From assembly GCF_010993775.1 (NCBI RefSeq), contig NZ_WOTO01000032.1, forward strand, positions 1 through 64,000: a stretch of 64,000 nt of DNA, in the 5' to 3' direction. This DNA is from Fodinicola feengrottensis. GTDB taxonomy: Bacteria; Actinomycetota; Actinomycetes; Mycobacteriales; HKI-0501. Below, piece by piece: positions 26,827 through 37,517 of the stretch. How positions within the stretch are numbered: the stretch's first letter is position 1; the number at the start of each line of letters is the position of its first letter. A model generated the notes under the pieces. It worked only from the letters and a program-made list of their open reading frames with translations. It was not told where the DNA came from and made no database searches. A program made the translations under genes and the position numbers.

Positions 26827-26856
26827 CCCGCCATCGTGCCGGACGGCCGGTGACGG

Positions 26857-28936
26857 TCAGAGGCTGACCTTGGTGCCAGCCACCACCTGCTGGAAAAGTG
26901 GCAGGTACGTGGCGAAATCCGATTCGTTGGCCATGTAGGAGAGTTGGTACGACTTCCCGTTCTGGCCAATCGCGCCATAGAGCAGGTTGTGCCGCTGGAC
27001 GCCGTTGTTCGACCAGGTGAACTCCCAGATCGCGCCATCGGAGCGGCCGGCGAACGAGGTCGCCTTCAAGGTGAGTACGTGAAAGCCCGGAATGTAGTAC
27101 CTCGAGCCGGCCGGCCGCCGCGTCGGCGCGAGCCTCGCTGCCATCCTGGAAAACCTTCAGCGCCGACGAGGTGCCCGGTCCGCCGGGGTTGGAGAACGAG
27201 ATCCGGATTTTCTGGCTGTCCGGGTTGTTGAGCGGCCCGTAGCCGATCAGCGTCGGGTCGCCGCTGTCCTTGCGTTCCCAGGTGGCCGGGACCGGCACCA
27301 GATAGCCGGGGAACAGGCTCACCGGGCTGACCGAAGGCGCTGGTGTGCCAGTCGAGCTGGGGTTGGTCGAGTACGTCGGTTGGGGCGTGGGCGGCGTCGC
27401 GGTGTTGGCCTTGTCGTGGTTCAGGCTCAACACGACGACGATGCCGGCGCCGGCCGCCAACGCAAGGGCCAGGACGATCCCGATGATGACCAACGGGGTC
27501 TTGGAGCGCCGGCGAGGCGGCGGCGGTTGGTACGGCGGTTGGTGCGGTTGTGGGGTCGGGTGGACTTGCGGCTGGCCGTAGCCGTACGGCGGGCTGCTCG
27601 GCGCGGTGGTCCGGCCGCTCACCGGTGGTTGCGGCGCGGGAGGCAGCGGGTGCGGCACCGGCGGAAGGGGTGCCGGCGGGCTGGAGACGGCTGCGTGGCC
27701 GGTCGGTGGCCGCCCGGTTGGCCGCTCGGTTGGCCGCTCGGTTGGCCGCCTGGTTGGCCGCTCGGTTGGCTGCCCGGTCGGCTGCGGTGCCGGCGGGGCG
27801 GAGACCGACGCCCGGCCGATGGGCAACTGGCCCATCGGGAGCACCTGGGTCTGGTGCACCTGGACGGTCGACGCGTCCTCTTCCGACGGCGGTGCAGGCA
27901 CGGCTCCGGGCCCGACCGGCTGGTGCCCGTACGCCCCCGGTTGCCCCGAAACCAGATGCCCGTACACCGGTCCAGGCTGGCCGGAGGCCGGCGCTCCAGA
28001 CACTGGCGTCCCACCTGTGTGAGCCGCGCCGGGCCAGGTCAGCGGGGGAGGCGGCTGGGCTGGTACGGCCGCGGTCGGCGGCAGCAGGGACGGGCTGGCC
28101 GAGCCGCCGCGGATGGCAGCTCCAACGCCTCGGCGGCGCCTTGGGCGGACAGCCGCCGGTACTGATCCTTCTCCAGCAGCCCAGTCAGGACCGGTTGCAG
28201 GGGACCGGCCAGCCGGTACGGGTCGGGGGGCTCGTTGAGGATCGCGGCGAGGGTCGGCAGCGGGCCTTCCCGGTCGAAAGGCGGCCGGCCCTCGACAGCG
28301 GCGTAGAGGGTGGCGCCGAGCGAGAACAGGTCGCTGGGCGGCCCGACGGTTTCACCGCGTACCCGCTCTGGGGCGATGAAGGGCGGCGACCCGATCATCA
28401 GGCCGGGCGCGGTGAGCGAGGTCTTGTCGAGCTCGAAGGCGATGCCGAAGTCGGTCAGGCTGGTGGAGCCGTCGTTGTCGATGATCACGTTCGCCGGCTT
28501 CACGTCCCGGTGCAGCACCCCGGCGCGGTGGGCGGCGCCGAGCGCGCGCGCCCAGCAGCTCGAGCCCGATCTCGGCGACCCGCGGCGCCGGCAGCGGCCC
28601 GCTGTCCAGCACCATGTCGTCGAGGCTCTTGCCGGTGATCAGCTCCATCACCATCCACGGGTTCCCGTCGACGGTGAGCACGTCGTACACCCGGACGATC
28701 GCCGGATGCCGCAGCCGGGCGCCGAGCCGGGCCTCCTTGATGAGCCGGTCGGACATCTCCTTGCGTACGGTCGCGGACATGGTGCTCGGCAACAGCAGCT
28801 CTTTGAGCGCGACCTCGCGGTCCAGGATCAGGTCGCGGGCCCGCCAGACCCGGCCCATGCCGCCCTGGCCGATCGCGGACACGACCGTGTACCGCTCGGC
28901 GATGACCCGGCTTTCCCCGGCAGGCGCTCCGACCAC
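26857..28936 (-). CDS. Ser/Thr protein kinase with extracellular domain, about three frameshifts
   Basis: About 690 residues when joined. PknB-type kinase: IGQGGMGRVWRARD (Gly loop), EVALKELLLP (Lys), LHRDVKPANVIID (catalytic loop), LTDFGIAFE (DFG), APERVRGE. A Pro/Thr-rich juxtamembrane linker follows, then the membrane helix TPLVIIGIVLALALAAGAG and an extracytoplasmic domain ending YQLSYMANESDFATYLP. Frame changes near 28550, 28030-28110 and 27105-27125. It is paralogous to the kinase at 31325-33711. ATG 28936 may be preceded by an unseen start; acceptable. Confidence 0.88.
27698..27780. repeat. 12-bp tandem repeat in kinase linker
   Basis: About seven copies of GGTTGGCCGCTC with point changes (27698-27780). 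On the coding strand they give Pro-Thr-(Glu/Gly/Arg)-Arg repeats in the membrane-proximal linker. Length variation would leave the frame intact. Confidence 0.85.
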
Positions 28937-29019
28937 GCAGCCAGGTTAGGGCCGCGAGATCGCGACCGGCATCGGCCGGCAGGTCAGGAGACCGTCACCG
29001 TGCCCCAAAGGGCAGGCCA

Positions 29020-29047
29020 TCGCGAGGGCGAGCAATCGCCCTCGCGA
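29020..29047. terminator. Terminator hairpin after deoD
   Basis: TCGCGAGGGCGA-GCAA-TCGCCCTCGCGA, perfect 12-bp arms, eight bases downstream of the PNP stop on its strand. No T-run follows, typical for actinobacteria. Confidence 0.78.
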
Positions 29048-29054
29048 AGTGAGG

Positions 29055-29859
29055 TCAGAGCTTGCTGACGATGGCCAGGAGCAGGTCGCCGATCGAGGCG
29101 GCAGCGGCCCGGCCGGCGTCCAGCACCTCGTGGTGGTCCAACGGCTGGCCGCTCAGCCCGGCGGCCACGTTGGTGACCATCGAGAGCCCGAGCACCTCCA
29201 GGCCGGCGGCCCGGGCGGCGATGGTCTCCAGGGCGGTGGACATCCCGACCAGGTCGGCGCCGACGGTGACCAGCATCCGGATCTCGGCCGGAGTCTCGAA
29301 ATGTGGGCCGGGCAGCGCCGCGTACACACCCTCGGCCAGGTCCGGGTCGACCGTACGAGCGAGGTCGCGCAGCCGGGTCGCATACGCGTCCGTCAGGTCG
29401 ACGAAGTCGGCGCCGACCAGCGGCGAGCGGGCGGTCAGGTTGAGGTGGTCGCTGATGAGGACGGGCTGGCCGATCCGGTAGCCCAGGTTGATGCCGCCGG
29501 CGGCGTTGGTGAGCACCACCGTGTGGCAGCCAGCGGCGGCGCGCGGTGCGTACGTTGTGAACGACCGGCTCCACGCCGAGGCCCTCGTAGAGGTGCGTAC
29601 GGCCGAGGAACACCAGCACCCGCCGGCCCTGGACCGTCACCGAGCGCACCTTGCCGACGTGCCCGAGCGCGGTCGGGGGCGCGAACCCGGGCAGGTCACT
29701 GACCGACACTTCCACGTCGGCGGCGCCGATCCGGTCGGCGGCCGGCGCCCAACCGGACCCGAGAACCACCGCCACGTCGTGCTTGTCCACACCGGTGGCG
29801 CGCGCGAGCGCGGCCGCGCTGTCGGCCGCGAGCTTTGCTGTTTCCTGAGATGAACTCAC
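29055..29859 (-). CDS. deoD: Purine nucleoside phosphorylase, one frameshift
   Basis: About 268 residues, trimeric PNP type. Splits inosine, guanosine and deoxy forms into base and (deoxy)ribose-1-phosphate. VAVVLGSGWAPAADR near the start is the phosphate loop, GKVRSVTVQGRRVLVFLGR and HLYEG the next elements. After a frame change at about 29530-29555, VLTNAAGGIN, GPHFETPAEIRML and GMSTALETIAARAAGLEVLG follow, with the purine-binding Glu and Asn (MVTNVAAG). With the phosphomutase and deoC it makes a complete deoxynucleoside degradation route. Confidence 0.92.
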
Positions 29860-29902
29860 GGCCGCCGAGGGTAGTCGACCCCGTCACGCTCTCCGCACAC
29901 AG

Positions 29903-30699
29903 TCAGGCCGGACCCTTGCGGCCGACGAGATGGAAGACCCGGCTGAGGTGGCGGTAGGGGTCTCGGCGGCTGGCCTCAAGTTCGACGGCGGCGGTGGCTT
30001 CCACCTGTTTCGCGTCTGTCGGGTCCAGTTCGGCGCCGCTGAAGTCGAGCCAGTCGACAAACAGCCACACCCCGTACCAGTCCAGCGGCCGCACGCCGCG
30101 GCTCTGGATGAGCTCGCTGACCTCCTCCACCGTGTAGTCACGGCCCGGCAGGCCCAGCACCCCCATCCCCTGTTTGGCGTCGAAGGACGCGAGGGCGTCG
30201 TCCCATCGTCGCTCCAAGGCGGGGCGTACGGCGGCAGCCTTGGGGTTACCGGTCATGATCGAGACGACGCCACCTGGGGCGGCGCATCGGCACAGCTGGT
30301 CGACCAACGGTCCCGGCTGCTCCAGATATCCGAGCACGCCGTGGCACAGTACGGCAGCGAAGCGCTGACCACCTACCGCCTCGTCTGCGTTCTCGCCATC
30401 GGCCTGCAAGAGCGTCACCCGTCGCTGGACCTCAGCCGGCAGTCGTTGGAGTCGCTGGCGCGCCTTGTCCAGCATCGCTGGCGACGAGTCCAGCAGCGTC
30501 ACGTCGTAACCGGCCTGTGCCAGCGGAAACGATGATGGCCCGCGCCGCCGCCAATGTCCAGCACAGTTGCCGGTGGGGCCGGCAGATGCTCCAGCAACTG
30601 CTGGTGCATCACATAAGTGCGCACGAGACCCTTCACTGAGGCGTACGCCTTATCGGCGAACTGATCGGCCACGGTGGCCCAGATGTCGTCGGTCACCAC
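29903..30699 (-). CDS. SAM-dependent methyltransferase, one frameshift
   Basis: About 264 residues. Class I Rossmann methyltransferase: TVLDIGGGAGHH (SAM motif I), YDVTLLDSSPAMLDKARQRL (motif II acidic residue), then LLQADGENADE and VLCHGVLGYL. A CmoM/BioC-like arrangement in the middle (CRCAAPGGVVSIMTGNPKA) and a C-terminal cap. Frame changes at about 30525-30540, just after motif I. It is divergent from TetR at 30738, so that TetR may control it. Substrate not recognisable. Confidence 0.83.
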
Positions 30700-30716
30700 C
30701 CCAACTTATCAGTTGG

Positions 30717-30729
30717 TAGTTAGTAACTA
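30717..30729. promoter_or_regulatory. Candidate TetR operator
   Basis: TAGTTA-G-TAACTA (perfect 6-bp arms), with another TAGTAAC copy right after. It lies 8 bases before the TetR start at 30738 and in front of the divergent methyltransferase, where a repressor could control both. Confidence 0.6.
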
Positions 30730-30737
30730 GTAACTTA

Positions 30738-31316
30738 ATGACCATGACCACACGCATGAGTGGACCGGAACGACGAACCCAGGTGCTCGGGATCGCCGCG
30801 AGGGAGTTCGCCGACCACGGACTTCACGGTGCGTCGATCGAGGCGGTCGCGCGTGAAGCGGGCATCACACAGGCGTATGTGTTCCGGATGTTCAAAACCA
30901 AGAAGGCGCTGTTCCTGGAGCTCGTCGGCGCGGCCTTCGATCGCTTCAGCGATGGCATGGCGCAAGCCGCCAGCGGCGCCCAGGGGTTGAGCGCCCTGGC
31001 CCTGATGGGGGCGCAGTACTACGACTCGCTGGCCGACCGCACCACCCTTTTGTTGCAGCTACAGGGCTTCGCCGCAGGTGGTGACAGTGAGGTCCGCGAT
31101 GTCGTACGGACGCGACTTGCTCGCATGTGGGACACGGTCGCCGATGCGACGGGCCTGGATCCGGTGACGGTGAAGTCGTTTCTCGCCTTCGGCATGCTTC
31201 TCAACAACGTGGCCGCCCTCGATGTCGACGAGGTGACCGAACCGTGGGCCGAGGGCGTGCGTACGCGTATCCATCAGGGACTCTTCGAGCACATCACTAC
31301 CCAAACCAACAGCTGA
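30738..31316 (+). CDS. TetR-family regulator
   Basis: 192 residues, intact. N-terminal helix-turn-helix: TQVLGIAAREFADHGLHG, ASIEAVAREAGITQAYVFRM, FKTKKALFLELV. The C-terminal domain (YYDSLADRTTLLLQLQGFA, FLAFGMLLNNVAALD) is the all-helical ligand pocket. Starts at 30738 (ATG ACC ATG ACC). Its AT-rich upstream region contains a TAGTTAGTAACTA-type palindrome, and the methyltransferase gene is divergent. Effector unknown. Confidence 0.85.
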   Translation: MTMTTRMSGPERRTQVLGIAAREFADHGLHGASIEAVAREAGITQAYVFRMFKTKKALFLELVGAAFDRFSDGMAQAASGAQGLSALALMGAQYYDSLADRTTLLLQLQGFAAGGDSEVRDVVRTRLARMWDTVADATGLDPVTVKSFLAFGMLLNNVAALDVDEVTEPWAEGVRTRIHQGLFEHITTQTNS

Positions 31317-31324
31317 GGGGAAGG

Positions 31325-33711
31325 TCAGCTGAGCTGGAAAGTGGCGGACACCTGGTCGAGCAGGGCGCGGTGGCTGGCGAACTGACTTTCCGGCGCGGAC
31401 AGGGCCAGTTGATAGCTGACGCCGTCGATCACCACGCCCCGATAAAGCGTGTGCCGCCGCTCGGACTCGCCGTCCCGCTGGTACGACCACTCCCAGTCGG
31501 CGGCGGCGTACTTTCCCATCTTGCCCGTGCCGTAACCAATCAGCTGGTACGCGCTGCCGCCGCCGACGCCGCGTTCCTGGCGCCGCGAGCCGGACTCCCA
31601 GACCTGGTGCTGGTCTGCGTTGCCGGCCTTCTCGGTGTTCAGCTGGATCCAGACCAGCTTGCCTGGGTCATAGAACCGGACCTGGTTGGTGCCCTGCGAG
31701 GTCCAGCCGGTCGGCACCTGAATCTGGAAGCCGCTCTGGTGCCGGTAGGGCGTCAGGTTGACTGCCGGGGCCGACGTACCTGCCGACGGTTTGCCACCAC
31801 GGCCGAGGCCGACGCCCACCAGCACGCCGACGATGACGAGAACCACGACGATCGCCGCCGCGATGCCGATGATCAGCAGGGTCTGCCGGTTGGGGTGCGA
31901 CCGCGGTGGGAGCGCGGGGGGGCGGGCTGCGGCAACGGCGGCGGTGACATGGGCTGGGGCGGTGTGCCGTAGGGCACCTGGGTCGTCTGCTGGGGCCTGG
32001 CCGGCTGCCCGACCTGCTGGTAAAGCTGCTGGTAGTTGTCCGCGTACGGCTGCTGGGCCGCGGCCGCCGGGGTGCCCGCGACGCCGTACGAGAACGCCGA
32101 CTGCCCGGCCGCTGCTGGCTGGCCGCCAGGCAGGGCCGGCATCGCCGTGGTGGCGGCGGGACCGACCCAAATCGCACCGGCCGGAGCGCCGCTGGACTGG
32201 CCCGCCGGCGAGCCCGCTCCGGAAGCCGGCGGATAGCCCCCGCCGCTTGACGGGTAGCCGGAAGCAGGAGCTGACGCGTACCCATCGCCGCCGCTCGGCG
32301 CATAGCCGGCTACAGAAACATAGCCGGTTCCAGCAGCATGGCCGGCTCCAGAAGCTGGCGTGACGCCGGACATCGCGGCAGCACCGCTCGTCGGGTCGGC
32401 CGGGGCCGATGCGAGTGCGGCGGGCGTCATCGCGGGCGGTGCGCTCGCCGGCATCACCGGTACGGCGCCGGGGCTGACGGCGACCGGCAGCTGCGCGTCC
32501 GGCTCGCGGTCGCCCAACACGGCCGCGCCGGCTTCGTGGGTGCCAGGTTCGTGAGCGCCGTGTCGTACGGGCTCGGGCTCAGTCACCGGCTCTGCGGCCG
32601 CCGGCTCCGGGACCGTCTTCTCGTCGTCCGGCGCTGGCTGGTTGGTCGGCAGCGGCATCCACATCGTCGTCGCGTCGCCGGCCGGCTCGGCGGCCGGAGC
32701 CGTTAGCGAAGCCGCCGGCACCCCGCTGACCTGCGCCGCGACCTGATCGCTGGATGGCTGGTGGCCAGGCAGCGGCGCCGGCGTGTGCTGCACGGTCTGG
32801 GCGACCAATGCGGCCCGCCGGGCGGCATCGCTGTCGGTGTCGCTGTCCAGGCCGGCCCCGAGGATGGACAGCAGGCCGGCGCGGGCCCGGGCGTGCGTGA
32901 ACCGGTCGTTCGGGCTCTTGCGCAGCAGGCCGGCGAGCACTGGTACGAGCGGGCCGGCCAGCGTCATCGGGTCCGGGTCCTCGCTGACCACCGCGGTCAG
33001 GGTGGGCAGCGGGTCGCCCCGGTCGAACGGCGGTTTTCCTTGCACCGCCGCATAAAGCGTGGCGCCGAGCGAGAAGAGATCGCTGGACGGCCCGAAAGCC
33101 TGGCCGCGGGCGCGTTCGGGCGCGATGTACTGCGGGGAACCCAGCAGCAGCCCGGTGCTGGTCAGCGACGAGTCACCGGGTGCGGAGGCGACTCCGAAGT
33201 CGGTCAGTGTGGTGCGACCGTCGGCGGCCACCATCACGTTGCCGGGCTTGATATCCCGGTGCAGGACACCCGCGGTGTGGGCGGCTTCCAGAGCACCCAG
33301 CACGGCCAGCCCGATGGCCGCGACCGTACGCGGTGGCAACGGCCCGTCCTCGCGGATGACGTCGGCCAAGCTGCGGGCGTCCAGCAGCTCCATCACGATC
33401 CACGGGCGACTGTCGTCGTCGTCGACCACGTCGAAGATCCGGATCACCGCCGGATGGTTCAGCGCCGCCGCGGAGCGGGCTTCGCGCAGCGTGCGCTCGC
33501 AGAGCATGTCGCGCTCGGCGGCCGGCAGGCCGGGCGGCAGCAGCACTTCCTTGACCGCCACCTCGCGCCGCAACAGCTCGTCGGTGGCCCGCCAGACGGT
33601 GCCCATGCCGCCGCCGGCGCCGATGGTCGCGTGCAGCACGTACCGCCCGCCGATGCGTCGCTCGCTCGGAGGGTTGCCGGAGCCCCGCTGGCCGGGGTGT
33701 GCGGTAGTCAC
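31325..33711 (-). CDS. Ser/Thr protein kinase with long Ala/Pro linker, one frameshift
   Basis: About 795 residues when joined. Kinase domain at about 20-285: IGAGGGMGTVWRATDE, EVAVKEVLLPPG, LHRDIKPGNVMVAADG, LTDFGVASAP, APERARGQ. A very long low-complexity Pro/Ala/Gly/Ser linker follows, then TLLIIGIAAAIVVVLVIVGV as membrane helix and an extracytoplasmic domain ending SAYQLIGYGTGKMG and YQLALSAPESQFAS. The frame change is exactly at the G7 run 31916-31922. GTG at 33711 with GGAGGG upstream, giving a sensible N terminus. A close paralogue is at 26857-28936; both belong to the PknB class. Confidence 0.88.
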
Positions 33712-34152
33712 TTCCCTCCGTTCTACCGGATGCACCCAACCGGCCGCGAACCGGCAGTCCCGCAAAACCCCGCTCAAGAAGGCCAAAAAAAGGACAGAAC
33801 GTCAGATAATGGCTTACGTTTTTCTGGTCTCGTAGGGTCAACGTTTCGCGCGGATCGTACGTACGAACTCACTCTGCGCGGCTGTCCAAGCAAAACTGCC
33901 CTAGCGCGATCGACAGTGGCCGACCGCGTCCTCGTACGGCCATCCTGCCGTGATCTCCAGTTCACGTAGTGTCACCAGGTCAGGCCCAGGCCCAGCCTGG
34001 TTGTTCCGCTGAGCCCCGCGAGCGCCACAGCGGACTCCTGGTTCTGGGCTCTCCTGCCCCCGGAACCCCCGGACAGGACCTAGGCTGTCCCTCACCACGC
34101 ACCGGCGGGGCCGCGCCAGGGCCACGCCGGTGATCGCGCCTTGGAGGTCCAG
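33712..34152. other. 440-bp gap with no gene recognised
   Basis: Between the divergent kinase and the carboxylate-amine ligase. Open frames here are short and lack coding character. Contains a poly-A stretch (AAAAAAA near 33785) and several CGTACG words. No clear terminator or operator was found. Confidence 0.6.
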
Positions 34153-35288
34153 ATGCGCATCGAGTTCAGCTCGTCACCGCGGGCCAGTCTGGGCGTGGAG
34201 TGGGAGCTGGAGCTGGTGGACCTGGACACCCGCGAACTGCGGTCCGGGGCCAGCGAGATCCTCACCGAGATCCGGCCGGAGGGCGCCGCCGAGCATCCCA
34301 AGGCCAAGCACGAGCTGCTGGAAAGCACCGTCGAGGTGATCACTGGCGTTTGTACGACCGTCGCCGAAGCGCGCGCGGACCTCGCCGAAACGGTTGAGCA
34401 GGTCCGCCAGGCGGCCGCCAAACGCAATCTCGGGGTGATGTGTTCGGGCACCCACCCGTTCACCGACTGGGCGACCCAGGACATCAGCCCGCACACCCGT
34501 TACCAGCGGCTGATCGAGTCGATGCAGTGGCTGGCCCGCCGGTTGCAGATCTTCGGGGTGCACGTCCATGTGGGCGTACGGGCGCCGGAGAAGGCGATCC
34601 CGATCGTCAACGCGCTGACTCAGTACATCCCGCATTTCCTCGCGCTGTCCGCCTCCAGCCCGTACTGGCAGGGCAAGGACACCGGCCTCGCGAGCGCGCG
34701 CAGCAAGGTCTTCGAGGGACTGCCGACCGCCGGTCTGCCCTACCAGCTGTCCGGCTGGGACCAGTTCGAGGCGTACATGGAGACGCTGATCTCCACCCAG
34801 ACCATCCAGACCATCCGCGAGGTCTGGTGGGACATCCGGCCGCACCCGAACTTCGGCACTGTGGAGCTGCGGATCTGCGACGGGCTGGCGACCTTTGACG
34901 AGATCGTGGGAATCGCTGCGCTCGCGCAGTGCCTGGTGGAGCGTTTCGACCGGGAGCTGGACCGCGGCTACACCCTGCCGCTGCCCAAGAGGTGGGTGGT
35001 CGAGGAGAACAAGTGGCGGGCCGCCCGCTACGGCCTGGACGCCGAGATCATCGCCGATGACAAGGGCACCGTCGTACCGCTCAAACAGGCGATCAGCGAC
35101 CTGCTGGAAGACTCACGCCGGTGGCCCGCCGACTGGACTGCGTGGCCGAGCTGTCCACTGTGGACCGCATTTTGAAGGTCGGCGCGAGCTATCAACGCCA
35201 GCGCGAGGTGGCGGCCAAGAACAATGGCGACCTGACCAAGGTGGTCGATGCCCTGATGGCGGAGATGCGAGACGGCCTGCCCAGCTGA
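34153..35288 (+). CDS. Glutamate-cysteine ligase-like carboxylate-amine ligase (GCS2/YbdK), one frameshift
   Basis: About 378 residues. GCS2-type ATP-dependent ligase: FSSSPRASLGVEWELELVD is the conserved start with the catalytic Glu pair. HELLESTVEVITGVC, GTHPFTDWATQDISP and FGVHVHVGVRAPEKA are metal and substrate motifs, and EVWWDIRPHPNFGTVELRIC closes the active site. After a frame change at about 35105-35130 the tail reads LSTVDRILKVGASYQRQRE and ends MAEMRDGLPS. Joins a glutamate-like acid to an amine; in actinobacteria members act in mycothiol/ergothioneine-era or unknown pathways. ATG 34153 chosen over the ORF start because it starts the motif. Confidence 0.88.
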
Positions 35289-35555
35289 CTCGTGCCTGTG
35301 GACTATGCGCACGCGGCATTTGCGGTCGGAGTAGGCTCAATGGTCAAGGTCGTGAATGCGAATACGCCCAGATCCGGGTGAATGTCGCGGACGACCGGGG
35401 GGCCTTACGAGGGGCCTATTTCGCTTTCGACCGGCGACACCGCTCCCGGATGAACAGGTGAGGCAGGTGTGCCGCCGTGGACGCAACGGTGAATGAGGGA
35501 CGCAGTCTTCGTGACAACGACGCAATCCGCCGGAAATAGGCAGCAGGTTTCGACA

Positions 35556-36756
35556 ATGACGTCGGATCTCGGGAATGAGCTGCGTACGCAGCTGGATCGC
35601 TGGCTGGTCACCATGGCCATGGCGCGGAGTTGGTGGCGCTGCGGCGCGACCTGCACGCGCATCCGGAGCTTTCCAAACACGAGCAGGGCACCACGGCCAA
35701 GATCGCCGCGTTGCTGGAGGCGGCCGGACTCAAGCCGCGGCTACTGCCGACCGGCAACGGCATTATTTGCGATATTCCCGGCGATCCGGCCGGTCCAGTG
35801 GTGGCATTGCGCGCGGACATGGACGCGTTGCCCATTCAGGACGCCAAAGACGTACCGTACAAGTCCACTGTGGACGGTGTCTGTCACGCCTGCGGGCACG
35901 ACGTGCACACCACGGTCGCGCTGGGCGCCGGACTGGCGCTCGCCGAAATGGGCGGATTGCGGGGGACCGTGCGACTGGTCTTCCAACCGGCCGAGGAGGT
36001 TTTCGACGGCGGTGCGCCGGACATGATGATCGACGCGGGCGCCCTGGACGGCGTCTCGCGGATCTTCGCGGTGCACTGCGACCCGCGGATCGCCGCCGGC
36101 CTGGTCGGCATCCGGGTCGGTCCGCTGACCGCGTCCGCCGACTCGATCCGGGTCACCCTCGCCGGCCCCGGCGGTCACACCGCCCGGCCGTACCTGACCG
36201 CCGACGTGGTCGAGGCGATCGGCCGGGTCGTCACCGAGGTGCCCGCGCTGCTCGGCCGGCGGACCGACCCGCGCTCCGGCGTCTCGCTGGTCTTCGGCGC
36301 CATCCACGCCGGCCAGGCCGCGAACACCATCCCGCAGGCCGCGTACGCGCTCGGCACCGTCCGCATCCTTGACCACGACGCCTGGTCCAGCGCGCCCACG
36401 TTGATCAGCCAACTGGTCCACGAGGTCGTCGCGCCCACCCGCGCGACCGCGGACATCACGTACACCCGGGGCGTCCCGCCGGTCGTCAACGAACCCGGCG
36501 CCACCGGCATCCTCGCCGAAGCGGCCCGCGCCGGCCTCGGCGCCGACGCTGTCGTCGGCACCCCCCGCAGAGCATGGGCGGCGAGGACTTCTCCTGGTAT
36601 TTGGAGCACGTTCCCGGCTCGATGGCTCGCCTCGGGGTCGGTCGCCCGGGAGAGCAGCTGGACCTGCACCAGGGCACCTTCGACGTGGACGAACGCGCCA
36701 TCGCCACCGGGGTGCGACTGCTCGCCCACACCGCGGTCGCCGCCCTCGCGGGCTGA
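35556..36756 (+). CDS. M20-family amidohydrolase, two frameshifts
   Basis: About 400 residues of the M20D aminoacylase/hippurate-hydrolase group. LVALRRDLHAHPELSKHE opens the metal domain, GPVVALRADMDALPIQ gives the bridging Asp, DGVCHACGHDVHTT the Cys and His ligands, VRLVFQPAEEVFDGG the Glu pair. The dimerisation insertion follows (GHTARPYLTADVV). The last His/Glu region is SMGGEDFSWYLEHVPG. Frame changes at about 35610-35630 and at the C6 run 36561-36566. It corresponds to amiA/amiB1-type genes beside deoD in Mycobacterium. Confidence 0.9.
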
Positions 36757-36811
36757 CGAGCTCTGACCGTACGGGCCGGTTGGTTCTCGCTCGTCGCCGC
36801 CGGCCCGCGGT

Positions 36812-36838
36812 CTGCACAATCGGATTCCGATTGTGCAG
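36812..36838. terminator. Hairpin downstream of amidohydrolase, shared with 40155-40173
   Basis: CTGCACAATCGG-ATT-CCGATTGTGCAG, perfect 12-bp arms. A near-copy (ACAATCGG-ACT-CCGATTGT) lies at the far end of repeat B copy 2, in matching orientation relative to the B core, with the same TCTAC..AGGGTGCGGCGCG spacer. So it is part of a composite repeat as well as a likely terminator. Confidence 0.75.
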
Positions 36839-36848
36839 GTCTACCTAG

Positions 36849-36975
36849 GGTGCGGCGCGAAACTGTCGTACCGTCGTGAAATTTTGAGCCCCCGCCCTTT
36901 CAGAAGGGGGGGGGGGTGGGTGGCGGGTTTTTATTACGTAAGTCGACGCGCGCGCGCGAAATAAGCGCGCGCTGC
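36849..36975. repeat. Repeat family B, copy 1
   Basis: Begins GGTGCGGCGCGAAACTGTCG (36849-36868), then TACC, a pyrimidine-rich segment and an 11-G run (36906-36916), then CGCGCGCGCG and GCGCGCGC tracts. Left end matches the copies at 39956, 49135, 53349 and 58826. The right terminal repeat is missing. Within an otherwise gene-free interval 36757-37517. Confidence 0.8.
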
Positions 36976-37122
36976 GGGGGTTCGGTATGCGACACCAAAC
37001 TGGTGTCACTCGGCGAGCGACACCAAACCCGCGCCATTGGGCGCCGAACGACGACGAGATTTCTGCAGCGCTCGCCGAACGCCACACTTTCGCGCCACTG
37101 GAAAGCCGGGCGGCCCATCGCT

Positions 37123-37170
37123 GCGGCACAATGTCCCGCACTCGACATCGAGTGCGGGACATTGTGCCGC
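37123..37170. repeat. 48-bp palindrome, family A copy 2
   Basis: Perfect 23-bp arms (37123-37145 and 37148-37170), inner sequence identical to the copy at 22534-22575, centre CA. The right flank AACGACCAAG also matches copy 1, so the element is longer than the palindrome. Confidence 0.9.
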
Positions 37171-37480
37171 ACTGAACGACCAAGTCCACCCCGGCATCGC
37201 ACTCCGTAGCCACTGGGCCCCCGAGCCATCACCGCTAGTCACGGCAGCTCTTGATCCCGGTCGACCATGGCTGAGGCATACCAGGGCGTTCCATCGTTGC
37301 ATCGCGGCAAAAAAACTCCATGATCGTTGTCCCTGCGGGCCCCGATCGAGGACTATGGGCGCGTGACGCCACCGCAAACCCGCCAAAAGGTCTTGATCGC
37401 ACCGCAAGGCGGCCGGGTATCGACCGATGAGGACAGCCAGTGCCACCACAGCGGAACTTTCGGACATACAGGGCAACGTC

Positions 37481-37510
37481 TTGTTCGTCACAGTGAGTAG
37501 CGTTTAGACT
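37481..37510 (+). promoter_or_regulatory. Promoter, probably leaderless
   Basis: TTGTTC (37481-37486), 18-bp spacer, TAGACT (37505-37510). The GTG start of the next gene at 37518 is about seven bases after the -10, so transcription would begin at or next to the start codon. Confidence 0.6.
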
Positions 37511-37517
37511 ACGTAAC

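Noticed and set aside
31667..32363. Ser/Arg/Thr-rich ORFs on both strands
   Set aside because: Shadow frames of the Ala/Pro/Gly-rich linker of the kinase gene.
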